From contig JAJKJU010000258.1 of the NCBI GenBank assembly GCA_021153565.1, positions 1 to 46,077 on the forward strand: a stretch of DNA of 46,077 bases, in the 5' to 3' direction. The notes under the pieces were generated by a model, which made no database searches, was not told where the DNA came from, and worked only from the letters and a program-made list of their open reading frames with translations. Every line of letters starts with the position of its first letter. Within the stretch, counting starts at the first letter, position 1. This stretch comes from Rhizobacter sp. Lineage in GTDB: Bacteria; Pseudomonadota; Gammaproteobacteria; Burkholderiales; Burkholderiaceae_C. A program made the position numbers and the translations under genes. This document shows positions 23,622-32,550 of the stretch, piece after piece.

Positions 23622-24581
23622 CTAGTACTTTCGAACCCAGCGTTCTCCACCCAAAGTCCAGCGCAAGCGGGCCATCCATTTACGAAATGCATTGCCGCTC
23701 GACCAGCGGCGGTCGTACAGCAAACTCATTGGCCAGGTGACCAGCAAAGCACTCACCCTGAGCGTGCTTGCGCAAAACATGGCGCAGCGGTACAGCATTG
23801 CGTAACGGAATGAACGGGTCTTGCGAAAGAATCGCCATTGCGACTCGAAGGACATGACGGCAGAAAATGTACTTGCCGAGGTCTGTGAACTGCTCGCACC
23901 ACCATGGTGGATGACCACGGCAGTGGGAACATAGTAGGCGCCAAACCCGGTCCTCTCGGCCTTGAGGCAAAGATCCATGTCTTCGGCATACATGAAATAG
24001 TCAGTGCTGAACATGCCAACTGCCTCGAACATCGAACGCTTCATCATGAGGCAAGCGCCGGATATTGCTTCTACCTTGCGGGGCCTGTCGCCCCGTACGG
24101 ACAGCGACTGCTTTCCCCATATACCTGCTTGCGGAAAACGGGTGCGCAGCAGGTCGGAGTCCAGGAACTGGTTCAGGACCGTGGGAAAGGCGCGGACGCA
24201 GGTGTCCTGAACGGATCCATCGCTGTTGAGAAGCTTGGGGCCGACGATCGCCGCCTGGGGCATGTTCGTCAGATGGTCGTACAAACTATTGATCGCGGTG
24301 CCGACAATCTCGGTATCCGGATTCAGAAACAGGAGGACGCGACCACGCGTGGCACCGAATGCTGCGTTGTTGGCGTTGGCGAATCCGACATTTCTGTCCA
24401 GTTGAAGGAAGCGAATCTCCGGACGTGTCTGCTGGAGCATTTCGGCGCAGCCGTCGAATGAACCGGAGTCGACAACAATGATTTCAAATGACAGCCCTCG
24501 CGTTTGGGAAATGACGGACTCGATCGCCTTGGAAAGGTAGTCCTTGGAGTTCCAATTGACCATGATGATCGACAGATCCAT
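23622..24581 (-). CDS. GT2 glycosyltransferase (WbbL/rhamnosyltransferase-like)
   Basis: A 319-residue protein with a textbook GT-A fold: LSIIMVNWNSKDYLSKAIES, EIIVVDSGSFDG, RNVGFANANNAAF, FLNPDTEI (DXD-like), then ISGACLMMKRSMFEAVG and YAEDMDLCLKAERTG. The C-terminal region has hydrophobic stretches that may touch the membrane. GAGGAAATCAA precedes the ATG. The sequence type is common among rhamnosyl- and related transferases, but the sugar is not provable from it. Confidence 0.88.
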   Translation of the reverse strand: MDLSIIMVNWNSKDYLSKAIESVISQTRGLSFEIIVVDSGSFDGCAEMLQQTRPEIRFLQLDRNVGFANANNAAFGATRGRVLLFLNPDTEIVGTAINSLYDHLTNMPQAAIVGPKLLNSDGSVQDTCVRAFPTVLNQFLDSDLLRTRFPQAGIWGKQSLSVRGDRPRKVEAISGACLMMKRSMFEAVGMFSTDYFMYAEDMDLCLKAERTGFGAYYVPTAVVIHHGGASSSQTSASTFSAVMSFESQWRFFRKTRSFRYAMLYRCAMFCASTLRVSALLVTWPMSLLYDRRWSSGNAFRKWMARLRWTLGGERWVRKY

Positions 24582-24593
24582 TTGATTTCCTCG

Positions 24594-26471
24594 CTATTTG
24601 CTCATGAAGGTACGGTGCCAGAGTTCCAGAGACACAAGCAGATAAATGTGTCTCATGAACTGCTCCCGACCTTGCTCATGCCGCTTGAGCATTTGCTGGA
24701 TGTATCCGCGTTCGAAGTACCTCGGCATGTACGAGTCGCTGCTGAGGAGGCAATCGTCGACGAGGGCCTTCATCGGTCCTCGCAACCAATTCGCGACCGG
24801 ATGCGCGAATCCCTTCTTTTTGCGATAGACGGTCTCAGACGGGAGCCATTTGGTCATTGCCTTCTTGTGCAAATACTTGCCGGTCATTCCTTTGAGCTTC
24901 AGTCCTGGCGGCAGGCTTTCGATGAACTGGACCAGGCGATGGTCCAGGAACGGTACCCGGACCTCCAATGAATTGGCCATGGACGTCTTGTCTGCAACCA
25001 TCAGGAGGTCGTCCGGCAGGTTGGCTCGCGTGTCGATGTACAGCATTTGCGAAAGAGGATCGAGATGATCTACGTTGGATTGCAGTGCACGCAGAGCCTC
25101 TTTGGTCCCATAGCGAGATTCGTCGAAGCTCACCTTGAGTGCGCCTTTGTATAGCTGCGCCTTCATGTCGGCACTGAAGAAGGAGTAGATCTTCGCGAAA
25201 CGGGTGAGGACGTCTGGTTCGGCCAGAGAGGCCACGCCACGCTTGAGGCGCTCCATCGGAAGAGGAACGCGGCCGATGAGCGAGGCGAGAAGTCCGGTCA
25301 GCGAGGTCGGCAATCGACTATAGAGGGACGAGAGTTTCACCCCAAGGTATCGGTCGTACCCGGCCCAAGGTTCATCGGCCCCCTGGCCGGCCAATGCCAC
25401 CTTGACGTGCGCACTGGTCATTTGTGCCAGGAAATAGAACGCTGGCGCTGGTTCGTGTGCAACTGGCTCCTCCAGGTCGCCCATGTAGCGTTCGAAATAG
25501 GTGATGTAGTCCCGGTGGCTAAGCATCATCGAGTGGTGCTCGGCGCCGAACTGCAGAGCGGACTGTCTGGCGCCTTCCAGCTCGTTGGTTCGGTCCGCTC
25601 CTTCGAATCCGATGGTGAAGGTCTGTACCGGCCTGTGCGAGTGCTGGCTCATGATCGCCAAGAGCGCTCCGGAGTCGACTCCCGAACTCAGAAAGAGCCC
25701 CACGGGGACATCGCTTCGCATCTGGAGGCGGACAGCGTCCTCGAACAATGCTTGATACTCTTCGATCAAATCGTGCTCTGAGTACCTTGTCCGCTGCTTT
25801 GGAACGTCATTCCAGAATCGTCGAATCTCTATGTCCTTTCCATCTACTTTCATCCAATGCGCGGGTGGCAACTTGAATATGCCGTTGAACAAGGTTTTTG
25901 GCGAAGGCACGAAGCGGAACGTAAATAGTTCCGCAAGCGCAGAAAGGTCGACCTCTCGACGAAAGTCAGGATGCTGGAGGAGAGGCCCGATTTCGGAGGC
26001 GAACAGGACCTGGTTGCCGACCAGGGTGGCGTAGAGAGGCTTGATTCCAAGATGGTCTCGCGCCAGAAAAAGGGTCCTGCTTACGGTATTGAAGATGGCA
26101 AATGCGAACATTCCATTGAAGTGATTCACGCAGTCGCTTCCCCACTGCTCGTAGGCGTGGACAATAACCTCTGTGTCGGACACGGTCTTGAATTGGTGGC
26201 CGAAGCGTTTCAATTCTTCGCGAAGCTCGACGTAGTTGTAAATTTCTCCGTTGAAGACGACCTGCAGCGTTTCGTCTTCATTGCAAATCGGCTGCTTCCC
26301 GCCCTCTACATCGATGATGCTCAGGCGCCGATGCCCCATCCCAATTTCCCTATTCAGGTAGTAGCCCTCGCCGTCAGGCCCCCGGTGCGCCAAGGCCGTC
26401 GTCATCCGCTCGAGGGCCCTCTGGTCGACAGGACGCCCCGAGCGGTCAAAAATTCCGCAGATGCCGCACAT
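24594..26471 (-). CDS. Asparagine-synthase-type amidotransferase, exosortase-locus type
   Basis: A 625-residue protein. It begins MCGICGIFDRSG, where Cys2 is the class II glutaminase nucleophile. The glutaminase half runs to about residue 210 (RRLSIIDVEGGKQPI, VFNGEIYNYVELR). The synthetase half has the ATP-pyrophosphatase loop SSGVDSGALL and ALAGQGADEPWAGYDRY. Length and order match the amidotransferase subgroup found in exosortase-type EPS clusters. It probably amidates a carboxyl group, such as a uronic acid, in the polymer, using glutamine and ATP. AAAGG precedes the ATG. It overlaps the upstream glycosyltransferase gene by 26 bp. Confidence 0.9.
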   Translation of the reverse strand: MCGICGIFDRSGRPVDQRALERMTTALAHRGPDGEGYYLNREIGMGHRRLSIIDVEGGKQPICNEDETLQVVFNGEIYNYVELREELKRFGHQFKTVSDTEVIVHAYEQWGSDCVNHFNGMFAFAIFNTVSRTLFLARDHLGIKPLYATLVGNQVLFASEIGPLLQHPDFRREVDLSALAELFTFRFVPSPKTLFNGIFKLPPAHWMKVDGKDIEIRRFWNDVPKQRTRYSEHDLIEEYQALFEDAVRLQMRSDVPVGLFLSSGVDSGALLAIMSQHSHRPVQTFTIGFEGADRTNELEGARQSALQFGAEHHSMMLSHRDYITYFERYMGDLEEPVAHEPAPAFYFLAQMTSAHVKVALAGQGADEPWAGYDRYLGVKLSSLYSRLPTSLTGLLASLIGRVPLPMERLKRGVASLAEPDVLTRFAKIYSFFSADMKAQLYKGALKVSFDESRYGTKEALRALQSNVDHLDPLSQMLYIDTRANLPDDLLMVADKTSMANSLEVRVPFLDHRLVQFIESLPPGLKLKGMTGKYLHKKAMTKWLPSETVYRKKKGFAHPVANWLRGPMKALVDDCLLSSDSYMPRYFERGYIQQMLKRHEQGREQFMRHIYLLVSLELWHRTFMSK

Positions 26472-27354
26472 ACATACCTTTCAATGAGCTCACGAGCTTG
26501 CGTTGCTGCTCTGCCCGCAAATAGCTCACAACGTCAGGAGGCAGGACGATCGGATGCCCTTTGAGCATGCGTTGCAGGTAGCCCACCAACATGGCTGCGC
26601 TTCCGATGCCCCTGGGCGGCTCCAGCGAACGATAGACACACCGAAGGAATAGGAACATGAAGCCATATCCAAGGGATTGGAGCCTGCGTCCCTCCTTCAA
26701 CTTTGCGGCAACCGGTAGCGCAGTAGCCGTTCCCGTTCTTCGATGTTCGAGAACGCGAAGGGCCGGGAAGGTACGAACTTTCCATCCCCTCATGCGCGCC
26801 ATGATCTCGGCTGCCGAGTCGATTCCTCCTTCGGGCAGGGCCAGGTATCCTCCGATCTCCTCGAAGCAGCTTCGCCTGAACAACTGCACGGCACCCGCGA
26901 CGCTGTCGAGGGCCACGCCCTGGCTGACGAAGCGATCTCCAATTCGCGTCGAGACCATTCCGCCGGCGATTCCGAGACGTGGATCACTCTCGAATTCGAC
27001 AAGAATGTTCTTGAAGTAATCGCGCTCGAGAGAAATATCGGCGTCGAGATTTCCGACATAGAGATGGTCGAGCGTCTTCACTTCCGCCAGACCAGCGTTG
27101 AAAGCCCTGGCTTTGTTGCCGAAGTGCCTTGTCCCCGTGCGATGCAGATCGACCAAGCGCAGAAAATCGTGCTGCCCGGCGTATCGGCGAACAATATCTG
27201 CCGTGCAGTCGGTCGAGTTGTCGTTCACGATGATCCATTCGATGGGGCGAACCACCTGACTGATCATCGACTCGATCGTTCGCTCGATCAGCGCTTCTTC
27301 GTTGTGGGCAGGCGTGATGATCACGAACGGCGCGACCCTTTGCGATCGGTTCAT
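26446..27354 (-). CDS. GT2 glycosyltransferase
   Basis: A 302-residue protein: FVIITPAHNEEALIERTIES, WIIVNDNSTDCT, YVGNLDADISLERDYF (DXD), then GGYLALPEGGIDSAAEIMAR. The ATG at 27354 overlaps the deacetylase stop as ATGA, so the long upstream frame is not used. The C-terminal region has one hydrophobic stretch (FMFLFLRCVY). A processive-type GT2 fold cannot be ruled out, but length favours a single-addition enzyme. Confidence 0.86.
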   Translation of the reverse strand: MNRSQRVAPFVIITPAHNEEALIERTIESMISQVVRPIEWIIVNDNSTDCTADIVRRYAGQHDFLRLVDLHRTGTRHFGNKARAFNAGLAEVKTLDHLYVGNLDADISLERDYFKNILVEFESDPRLGIAGGMVSTRIGDRFVSQGVALDSVAGAVQLFRRSCFEEIGGYLALPEGGIDSAAEIMARMRGWKVRTFPALRVLEHRRTGTATALPVAAKLKEGRRLQSLGYGFMFLFLRCVYRSLEPPRGIGSAAMLVGYLQRMLKGHPIVLPPDVVSYLRAEQQRKLVSSLKGMYVRHLRNF

Positions 27355-28436
27355 GCCGGAACTCCAGGTTTGCAGGGCAAGACGGATCTGCTCAGCGTAC
27401 CGAACCCAAACCTTTCGGGATGCCTCAATGAATGGGCGAGGAAGGGTCTCACTGTTCTTTCGTTGCGCAGCGTGAATAGTTTCGAATGGCCGATCAGTAC
27501 GAATGGAAGGACTCCCTGCGCCTCGCTGTCGTGGCTGCGCGCGGCCCTGTGCAGTGCATTGATCAATTGCTGACCGCTGCATTGATTGAAGTCAGCCTTC
27601 CATGCATGTTTTTTCAAAAGAACGGATACCCATCGGATCCGGACTCCACTTGGGGGGGCACGATCCGAGTCGCTTGTTGACCCGGCCTCGCGCGCAAGTC
27701 GGTGTCGCCAACCGCTGAGGGCGCGGTGCACGCGGCCCGGTGTTGCAAAGGCGCCCAACCAGCGACGTTCGCTGTAGATCGGAACCTCCCAGAGCGCGCC
27801 GTCGTCATTGCGGACGCAGATGTCCTCGTCGTGCACTGGCCACGGTACGATCGCGCTGTGCGCATGCGAATAGTCGAAGTTCACGATGCCGCTGCGGCGC
27901 CCGTACTTGAACACTGACGTATCGATCTCGATGCCGTTGCCGACAAGCGCAAGAACGACGTTGCGCGACGGGCTTACAGACCAGTTGGCCGCGCGGAACG
28001 CGACGCATCGATAGTTTGGATCGACAGGACGAAGCAGATTCTCAAGAAATTGCTTGCCGGTCCTGATCATCCAGTCCATTCGCTCGTAAGGCAGCGACGC
28101 AAAGTCATACTCTGACCAATCTTGAGCCCAGCGTCCATTTTCTATCCGCGCATTGAAATACGAAGAGTGAATGTGCAACTGGACGTCGTGTCCGGTTTCA
28201 ATAGCTCGGCGCAACTGTTCTGCAATGGCTTCATAGTGATATGTGTCACGACCATGCACATCCTTGTACTCCTTGAACTTCATGATTTCGGCGACGTCAG
28301 CCAGGATGGTCAGCTTCGCGCCATATTCGTCGAACAGGCGCAGCAGTCTTTCGGTCGGCTCGACCATCAGCGCATGAGGGCAGCCCTGTCCGTTGCCATG
28401 AATCTCGTAGTCAAGGGTAAAGATGACGCGCAACAT
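27351..28436 (-). CDS. Polysaccharide deacetylase-like protein (NodB-type, EPS locus)
   Basis: A 361-residue protein. VIFTLDYEIHGNGQG carries the Asp of the NodB metal site; GHDVQLHIHSSYF carries the His-x-His motif. VAFRAANWSVSP corresponds to motif 3 (R...). This is the divergent, longer deacetylase group found in exosortase-type EPS clusters. It has no signal peptide and would act in the cytoplasm, on the lipid-linked or nucleotide sugar, or perhaps have another amidohydrolase role. It starts the run of tightly packed genes reading toward 18168. Confidence 0.82.
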   Translation of the reverse strand: MLRVIFTLDYEIHGNGQGCPHALMVEPTERLLRLFDEYGAKLTILADVAEIMKFKEYKDVHGRDTYHYEAIAEQLRRAIETGHDVQLHIHSSYFNARIENGRWAQDWSEYDFASLPYERMDWMIRTGKQFLENLLRPVDPNYRCVAFRAANWSVSPSRNVVLALVGNGIEIDTSVFKYGRRSGIVNFDYSHAHSAIVPWPVHDEDICVRNDDGALWEVPIYSERRWLGAFATPGRVHRALSGWRHRLAREAGSTSDSDRAPPSGVRIRWVSVLLKKHAWKADFNQCSGQQLINALHRAARSHDSEAQGVLPFVLIGHSKLFTLRNERTVRPFLAHSLRHPERFGFGTLSRSVLPCKPGVPA

Positions 28437-28543
28437 GTGTGGTGGCCCGTGGGAGGTGGTTCAGTTTGTCGACGAATCGTGCTCAAAGACGAATCAGTCG
28501 ACCGCGACGGTAAGGAACGTGGGCGTCATGTTTCGTCAACTGT
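28437..28543. other. Short intergenic stretch, no gene
   Basis: About 107 bp between the deacetylase start and the wecB stop. I see no convincing promoter or terminator, so the minus-strand genes may be one transcript. Confidence 0.4.
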
Positions 28544-29650
28544 TCAGGCCGCCTCGAGCAAGCTGTCCAAGATCCGCCCGGCGCTATTTCCATCCCATAG
28601 AGGCGGAATCTCTCCGAGCCCCGTTTTGTGTCTCAGTGCTTGCTCGACATCGGCCGGCAACCGTTCCAGGGTGGTGAGCCGATTGCTTCCAATCGTGATC
28701 GTGATCGGGCGCTCGGTGTTCGGGCGCAAGGTGAGGCAGGGGGTTCGGAAATAGGTGCTTTCTTCTTGCAGACCGCCGGAGTCTGTCAGGATGAAAGCTG
28801 CCGATTCGGTGAGACGCAGAGAATCGTGATAGCCCAGTGGATTGATGATGCGCAGGCCAGGGTGCCCATTGAGTGCAATACCAAACTGTTGGCACCGCTG
28901 TGTCGTTCTAGGGTGCATGGCAAACACAACAGGAATCGACGCGGCTACTTTCGACAGTGCCTGAATGACACCGCCCAGTTCCGGGGCATGGTCGACATTC
29001 GAGGGCCGATGCAGGGTGACATATGAAAACGACTTTTCCTGCAATCCCAGGCGCTCGAGAATCGAACTGGAACGTGCCTTGGGAAGATTTGCGCGCAATG
29101 CATCGATCATGACGTTGCCAACACACTTTATCCTGGTCGCCGGGATGCCTTCGCGACGCAGGTTCTCGTCTCCATCCGACGATGGGGTCAGCAGCAGGTC
29201 GGCAAGAGAATCGGTCACGATGCGATTGATTTCCTCCGGCATGCCACGGTCGAAGCTGCGCAACCCAGCTTCAACGTGCGCGACCTTGATGCCCAACTTG
29301 GCGCACACGAGGGTGCATGCCATGGTGGAGTTGACGTCTCCCACCACGACAACCCAGTCTGGCCTTTCAGACTCGCAAACGGTCTCGAAGGCCTCCATGA
29401 CGCGTGCAGTCTGAACAGCGTGCGAGCCGGAGCCAACGCCGAGGTTCACGTCCGGTTGAGGAATTCCAAGTTCGTCGAAGAAAACCGCGGACATCATCTC
29501 GTCATAGTGCTGTCCGGTGTGAACCAAGCAATATTCGAGCGCAGGCCGTGCATGCCGTGAGCGCATCCGTACCTGATGGACGATCGGCGCCACCTTCATG
29601 AAGTTGGGGCGTGCACCTGCGACGATAACCAGTCGGAGGGTACGTTTCAT
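28544..29650 (-). CDS. wecB: Non-hydrolysing UDP-N-acetylglucosamine 2-epimerase
   Basis: A 368-residue enzyme converting UDP-GlcNAc to UDP-ManNAc. Signature stretches: VIVAGARPNFMKVAPI, CLVHTGQHYDEMM, VVVGDVNSTMACTL, HVEAGLRSFDRGMPEEINR, TLHRPSN and TDSGGLQEESTYF. These include the conserved acidic residues (GD-N, EAGLRS, EE) and the catalytic His. AAAGGAGG is 6 nt before the ATG at 29650 and lies inside the DUF354 gene, which it overlaps as ATGA. Its presence implies ManNAc or a derivative in the polymer. The fusion ATPase at 632-2650 carries a degenerate copy of the same fold. Confidence 0.95.
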   Translation of the reverse strand: MKRTLRLVIVAGARPNFMKVAPIVHQVRMRSRHARPALEYCLVHTGQHYDEMMSAVFFDELGIPQPDVNLGVGSGSHAVQTARVMEAFETVCESERPDWVVVVGDVNSTMACTLVCAKLGIKVAHVEAGLRSFDRGMPEEINRIVTDSLADLLLTPSSDGDENLRREGIPATRIKCVGNVMIDALRANLPKARSSSILERLGLQEKSFSYVTLHRPSNVDHAPELGGVIQALSKVAASIPVVFAMHPRTTQRCQQFGIALNGHPGLRIINPLGYHDSLRLTESAAFILTDSGGLQEESTYFRTPCLTLRPNTERPITITIGSNRLTTLERLPADVEQALRHKTGLGEIPPLWDGNSAGRILDSLLEAA

Positions 29651-30732
29651 AGTCCGCCTCCTTTGAGCGCAGGCGTGCTGTGCACGTCGAGTTCTGCCAT
29701 CGCAACGATATGTCCAACGATCGCGTCGAGCGCGCCACGACCGGCCGGTGAGCGCACGTCCGGCCGTTTGCGTTTTGCGAGCACAATTCGGTCTCGCACC
29801 TGCGCGGTCGACTCCAGCAGCACCAAGCGACCCTTGGCCGCCAAGTAGCGGTCTACTGCTCCAATAGGGCCTCGAAACGTGCTGTAGACCGGGACACCGA
29901 GTGCGGCCGCCTCTCGATTCATGGTGCCGCCCCCGCTGATGACCAGATCTGAATGCCAAACAAGGTTCAAGCCATCTACTGCCCGCTCGGGCACGAGCAT
30001 CTTTCCGGACTTGAGAAGCTCTGCAAATCGCATTCCCAGCTCAGCCTTCTGGTGGTCGTTGCGGGGTAACAAGATGACCTTCGTGCGCGTGTCGCCGGCG
30101 AGCAGATTCAGCGCTGCCGTGAAGAGCTCCTCGCTTTGCGGATTGTGATAGTGCGCCTCGGTAGCGGGTGGCCTGACCGTCACGACAACGTCAGTGTCGA
30201 ACAGTCCCAGCTCCGCCATGATCGAGCGATCCGGCGAGAAGCTCGCCGTATAGACATCCTCCTTGATTCCGGGATACTGGAGCACCACATTCGCAAACCT
30301 GCCAGCAACCTCGCTGGGAATGATATCGGGGACGATCATGCAATCCGGTCGGGTTACATGGGTCACATGCTCGTAATCGCCGATCACGATCGATGGAATT
30401 CGCATGACCTTCGCCGCCATGGCTTGCGCTCTGGAGCCATGGGAGATCGCGAGATGAGGTCTGTTGCTCGCGACGAAGGGAAGCAACTGCGCCGCGCGAA
30501 TGCCCAAGCCAATTACCTTCATCAGCTTGTTCTTGCCAAAGTGCCGCCCAATCGTCGTGCATTCGACGCGGTGCAGCTTGAGCAACTCGACGACGTTGAA
30601 TGCATCTCGTGCTGTGACCATGACCGAATAGCCCCGCGCCTGAAGTTCGTCAATGAGCGGACGAAAGAACGGGACGTGCGGTGAGTTGTCGAGGTCGATC
30701 CAAATTCGACGGGCGTTTTGACTCATTCTCAT
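29647..30732 (-). CDS. DUF354 protein, GT-B/epimerase-like fold
   Basis: A 361-residue protein. It begins RIWIDLDNSPHVPFFRPLID and has SGGGTMNREAAALGVPVYST, both typical of DUF354 (PF04007). The fold is related to WecB and UDP-glycosyltransferases; the function of the family is not established. There are three closely spaced Met starts: 30738, 30732 and 30726. AGAAGG is 9 nt before 30732, which I prefer. Its stop overlaps the wecB start (ATGA), so the two are translationally coupled and probably act on the same amino-sugar. Confidence 0.82.
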   Translation of the reverse strand: MRMSQNARRIWIDLDNSPHVPFFRPLIDELQARGYSVMVTARDAFNVVELLKLHRVECTTIGRHFGKNKLMKVIGLGIRAAQLLPFVASNRPHLAISHGSRAQAMAAKVMRIPSIVIGDYEHVTHVTRPDCMIVPDIIPSEVAGRFANVVLQYPGIKEDVYTASFSPDRSIMAELGLFDTDVVVTVRPPATEAHYHNPQSEELFTAALNLLAGDTRTKVILLPRNDHQKAELGMRFAELLKSGKMLVPERAVDGLNLVWHSDLVISGGGTMNREAAALGVPVYSTFRGPIGAVDRYLAAKGRLVLLESTAQVRDRIVLAKRKRPDVRSPAGRGALDAIVGHIVAMAELDVHSTPALKGGGL

Positions 30733-30910
30733 TTTCATATGCCTTCTGGCCGTGGATGGAGGTGCGCGGTTGAAGCCGCGTCAGCGTTGACGTGCTGCGA
30801 TGCCGGCGAGTCTCGGCCAGTCGGGCCGGTGTCCGTGCGCGTCATCGCCGACAGGGGCAGTGCGCGCCACCGGAATCGCCTTTCACTGAAGTACAAGAAG
30901 GCAGTGGCAG

Positions 30911-32476
30911 TCATCGTGCCAATCTCCCGAGTTGCAGAAAGTGCGCTATCGGACGTGGCAGTCGCTCGGGAGCTACCAGGTGGACAAGGATTCGAATCGA
31001 CACATAGCTGCTTGCAATCGTGGCGAGAATTCCAAACGTCATTGATACGGCCGGCGGCAGCACGTGCAAGCCGATGAAGACGGCGCCGACTACGATGAAA
31101 CTGCAGGTGGCCGTCTTGACGTTCACGGCAGTCCACCGGAAGCCACTCAGTCGTCGCACGATGGGATAAACAAGGAAGCCGTGGAATATGTAGGATCCGA
31201 AGAACGCTATGCCCGCACCGTTCACGCCGAAGGCTTCCACGCACCACCACGACAGCCCAATGTTGACCACGGTCCACGCCAGATCGATTGCGAAGAAGAG
31301 CATCTGTTTGTTCTTCGCGACGACGATGAATCCGATAGGCCAGGTGAGCACCCGCATTGCCATGCCAAGGCAGATCCATCGCAACACGTCCACAGCGGGA
31401 GAGAACTTGGCGCTGTAGAAGAGCGAGATCACGAGCGGGGCCAGGGTCAGGGTGATGAGTACGCCGGGTACGGCCAGCAGCAAGCTGACCTGGGCCTGTT
31501 CGTTGACCAGCCGATTGCATTCTTGGTCCTCATAGGCGACGCTGACGAGTCGCGGGTAGCAGTCCGTTCCTAGTGCCTGCAGCACAAGGCCGATATAGAG
31601 ACCGCCCAATGTCCAAGCGGCGTAGTAGACGCCGGCTGCATCGAGTCCAACCTTGCGCAAAACGATGATGCGCACTGCATAGGCGGCCCCAACCATCAGC
31701 ATTGCACTTGCCATGAATGCGATGCCGAGCTTCAATAGCATCTTCGATTCCTGGGCGATGTCGACAAGGCTCAATGCCGGTTGGGAAACCGTGATCTTGC
31801 GGCTGTACCACCAGGACGCCGCTAGCGAGAGTGTGGCGACAGCCACGAGGGTCGGCACCAGACCGTCTGTCCCTAGAAGGTATACGAGTGGTATGCCGAT
31901 CGCGGTGCTCAGCAGGCCACTCACTATGGAGAGCCGTGCTATATCGCCGATGCGTCGCATGCCTTGGAGCAGCGCGCTCTGGCTGCCAGCGACAACGCTG
32001 ACAAACACAACCAGGGAAAGCCACGCGACCGAGTTGACGTGATCAGCGCTGCCAAAAGTCAGTGTCGCGATCGGTCTTGAGAACACGGCCAAGACGATGG
32101 CTCCAAGCAGTCCACAAACGATGGATGTTCGTCGCAACGCAGTCACTGTGCGAGCGATTCGCATTGCATCTTTGGACGCTTCGGATTGGGCAATCTGCCG
32201 TACGCCGCTTGCGTTCAATCCCATTTGTGCAACGCGGCTAGCCAGTTCGCTGATGAGGATGTAGGCGCCCATCACTCCATAGCCTGCCGGGCCGAGAAGT
32301 ACGGCCATGATCTTTGTCCTGATCATGCCAATGGACAGATTAATGACGGACGACCCACCGATCATTGCGGAGGTCTTCAGAATGTCACGGTAGCTGTGCT
32401 TCTTCGCACGTGACACCGGGTCAATCGGCAGTCCCGCGGTGGAAACGCTCGCAAGTACGACGGGTTCATCATCCAT
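30911..32476 (-). CDS. Oligosaccharide flippase (Wzx type, MOP superfamily), copy 1
   Basis: A 521-residue membrane protein with about 14 hydrophobic segments. MIGGSSVINLSIGMIRTKIM near the N-terminus is typical of Wzx-like MOP transporters. It moves the undecaprenyl-linked repeat unit across the inner membrane. The ATG at 32476 is preferred over a GTG 36 nt upstream. A 170-bp gap with no recognisable gene separates it from the DUF354 gene. A second, unrelated-looking flippase is encoded at 38716-40200. Confidence 0.86.
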   Translation of the reverse strand: MDDEPVVLASVSTAGLPIDPVSRAKKHSYRDILKTSAMIGGSSVINLSIGMIRTKIMAVLLGPAGYGVMGAYILISELASRVAQMGLNASGVRQIAQSEASKDAMRIARTVTALRRTSIVCGLLGAIVLAVFSRPIATLTFGSADHVNSVAWLSLVVFVSVVAGSQSALLQGMRRIGDIARLSIVSGLLSTAIGIPLVYLLGTDGLVPTLVAVATLSLAASWWYSRKITVSQPALSLVDIAQESKMLLKLGIAFMASAMLMVGAAYAVRIIVLRKVGLDAAGVYYAAWTLGGLYIGLVLQALGTDCYPRLVSVAYEDQECNRLVNEQAQVSLLLAVPGVLITLTLAPLVISLFYSAKFSPAVDVLRWICLGMAMRVLTWPIGFIVVAKNKQMLFFAIDLAWTVVNIGLSWWCVEAFGVNGAGIAFFGSYIFHGFLVYPIVRRLSGFRWTAVNVKTATCSFIVVGAVFIGLHVLPPAVSMTFGILATIASSYVSIRILVHLVAPERLPRPIAHFLQLGRLAR

Positions 32477-32550
32477 AGCGCCTGTCTTTCGTTGCAATGC
32501 GACAGACGTCACGATTCATAAGGCATTTATCGCTGCGTCGCTGCGGTCGA

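Noticed and set aside
29651-29959. N-terminal extension of WecB
   Set aside because: It overlaps the DUF354 gene; the ATG at 29650 has a strong ribosome site and the normal WecB start.
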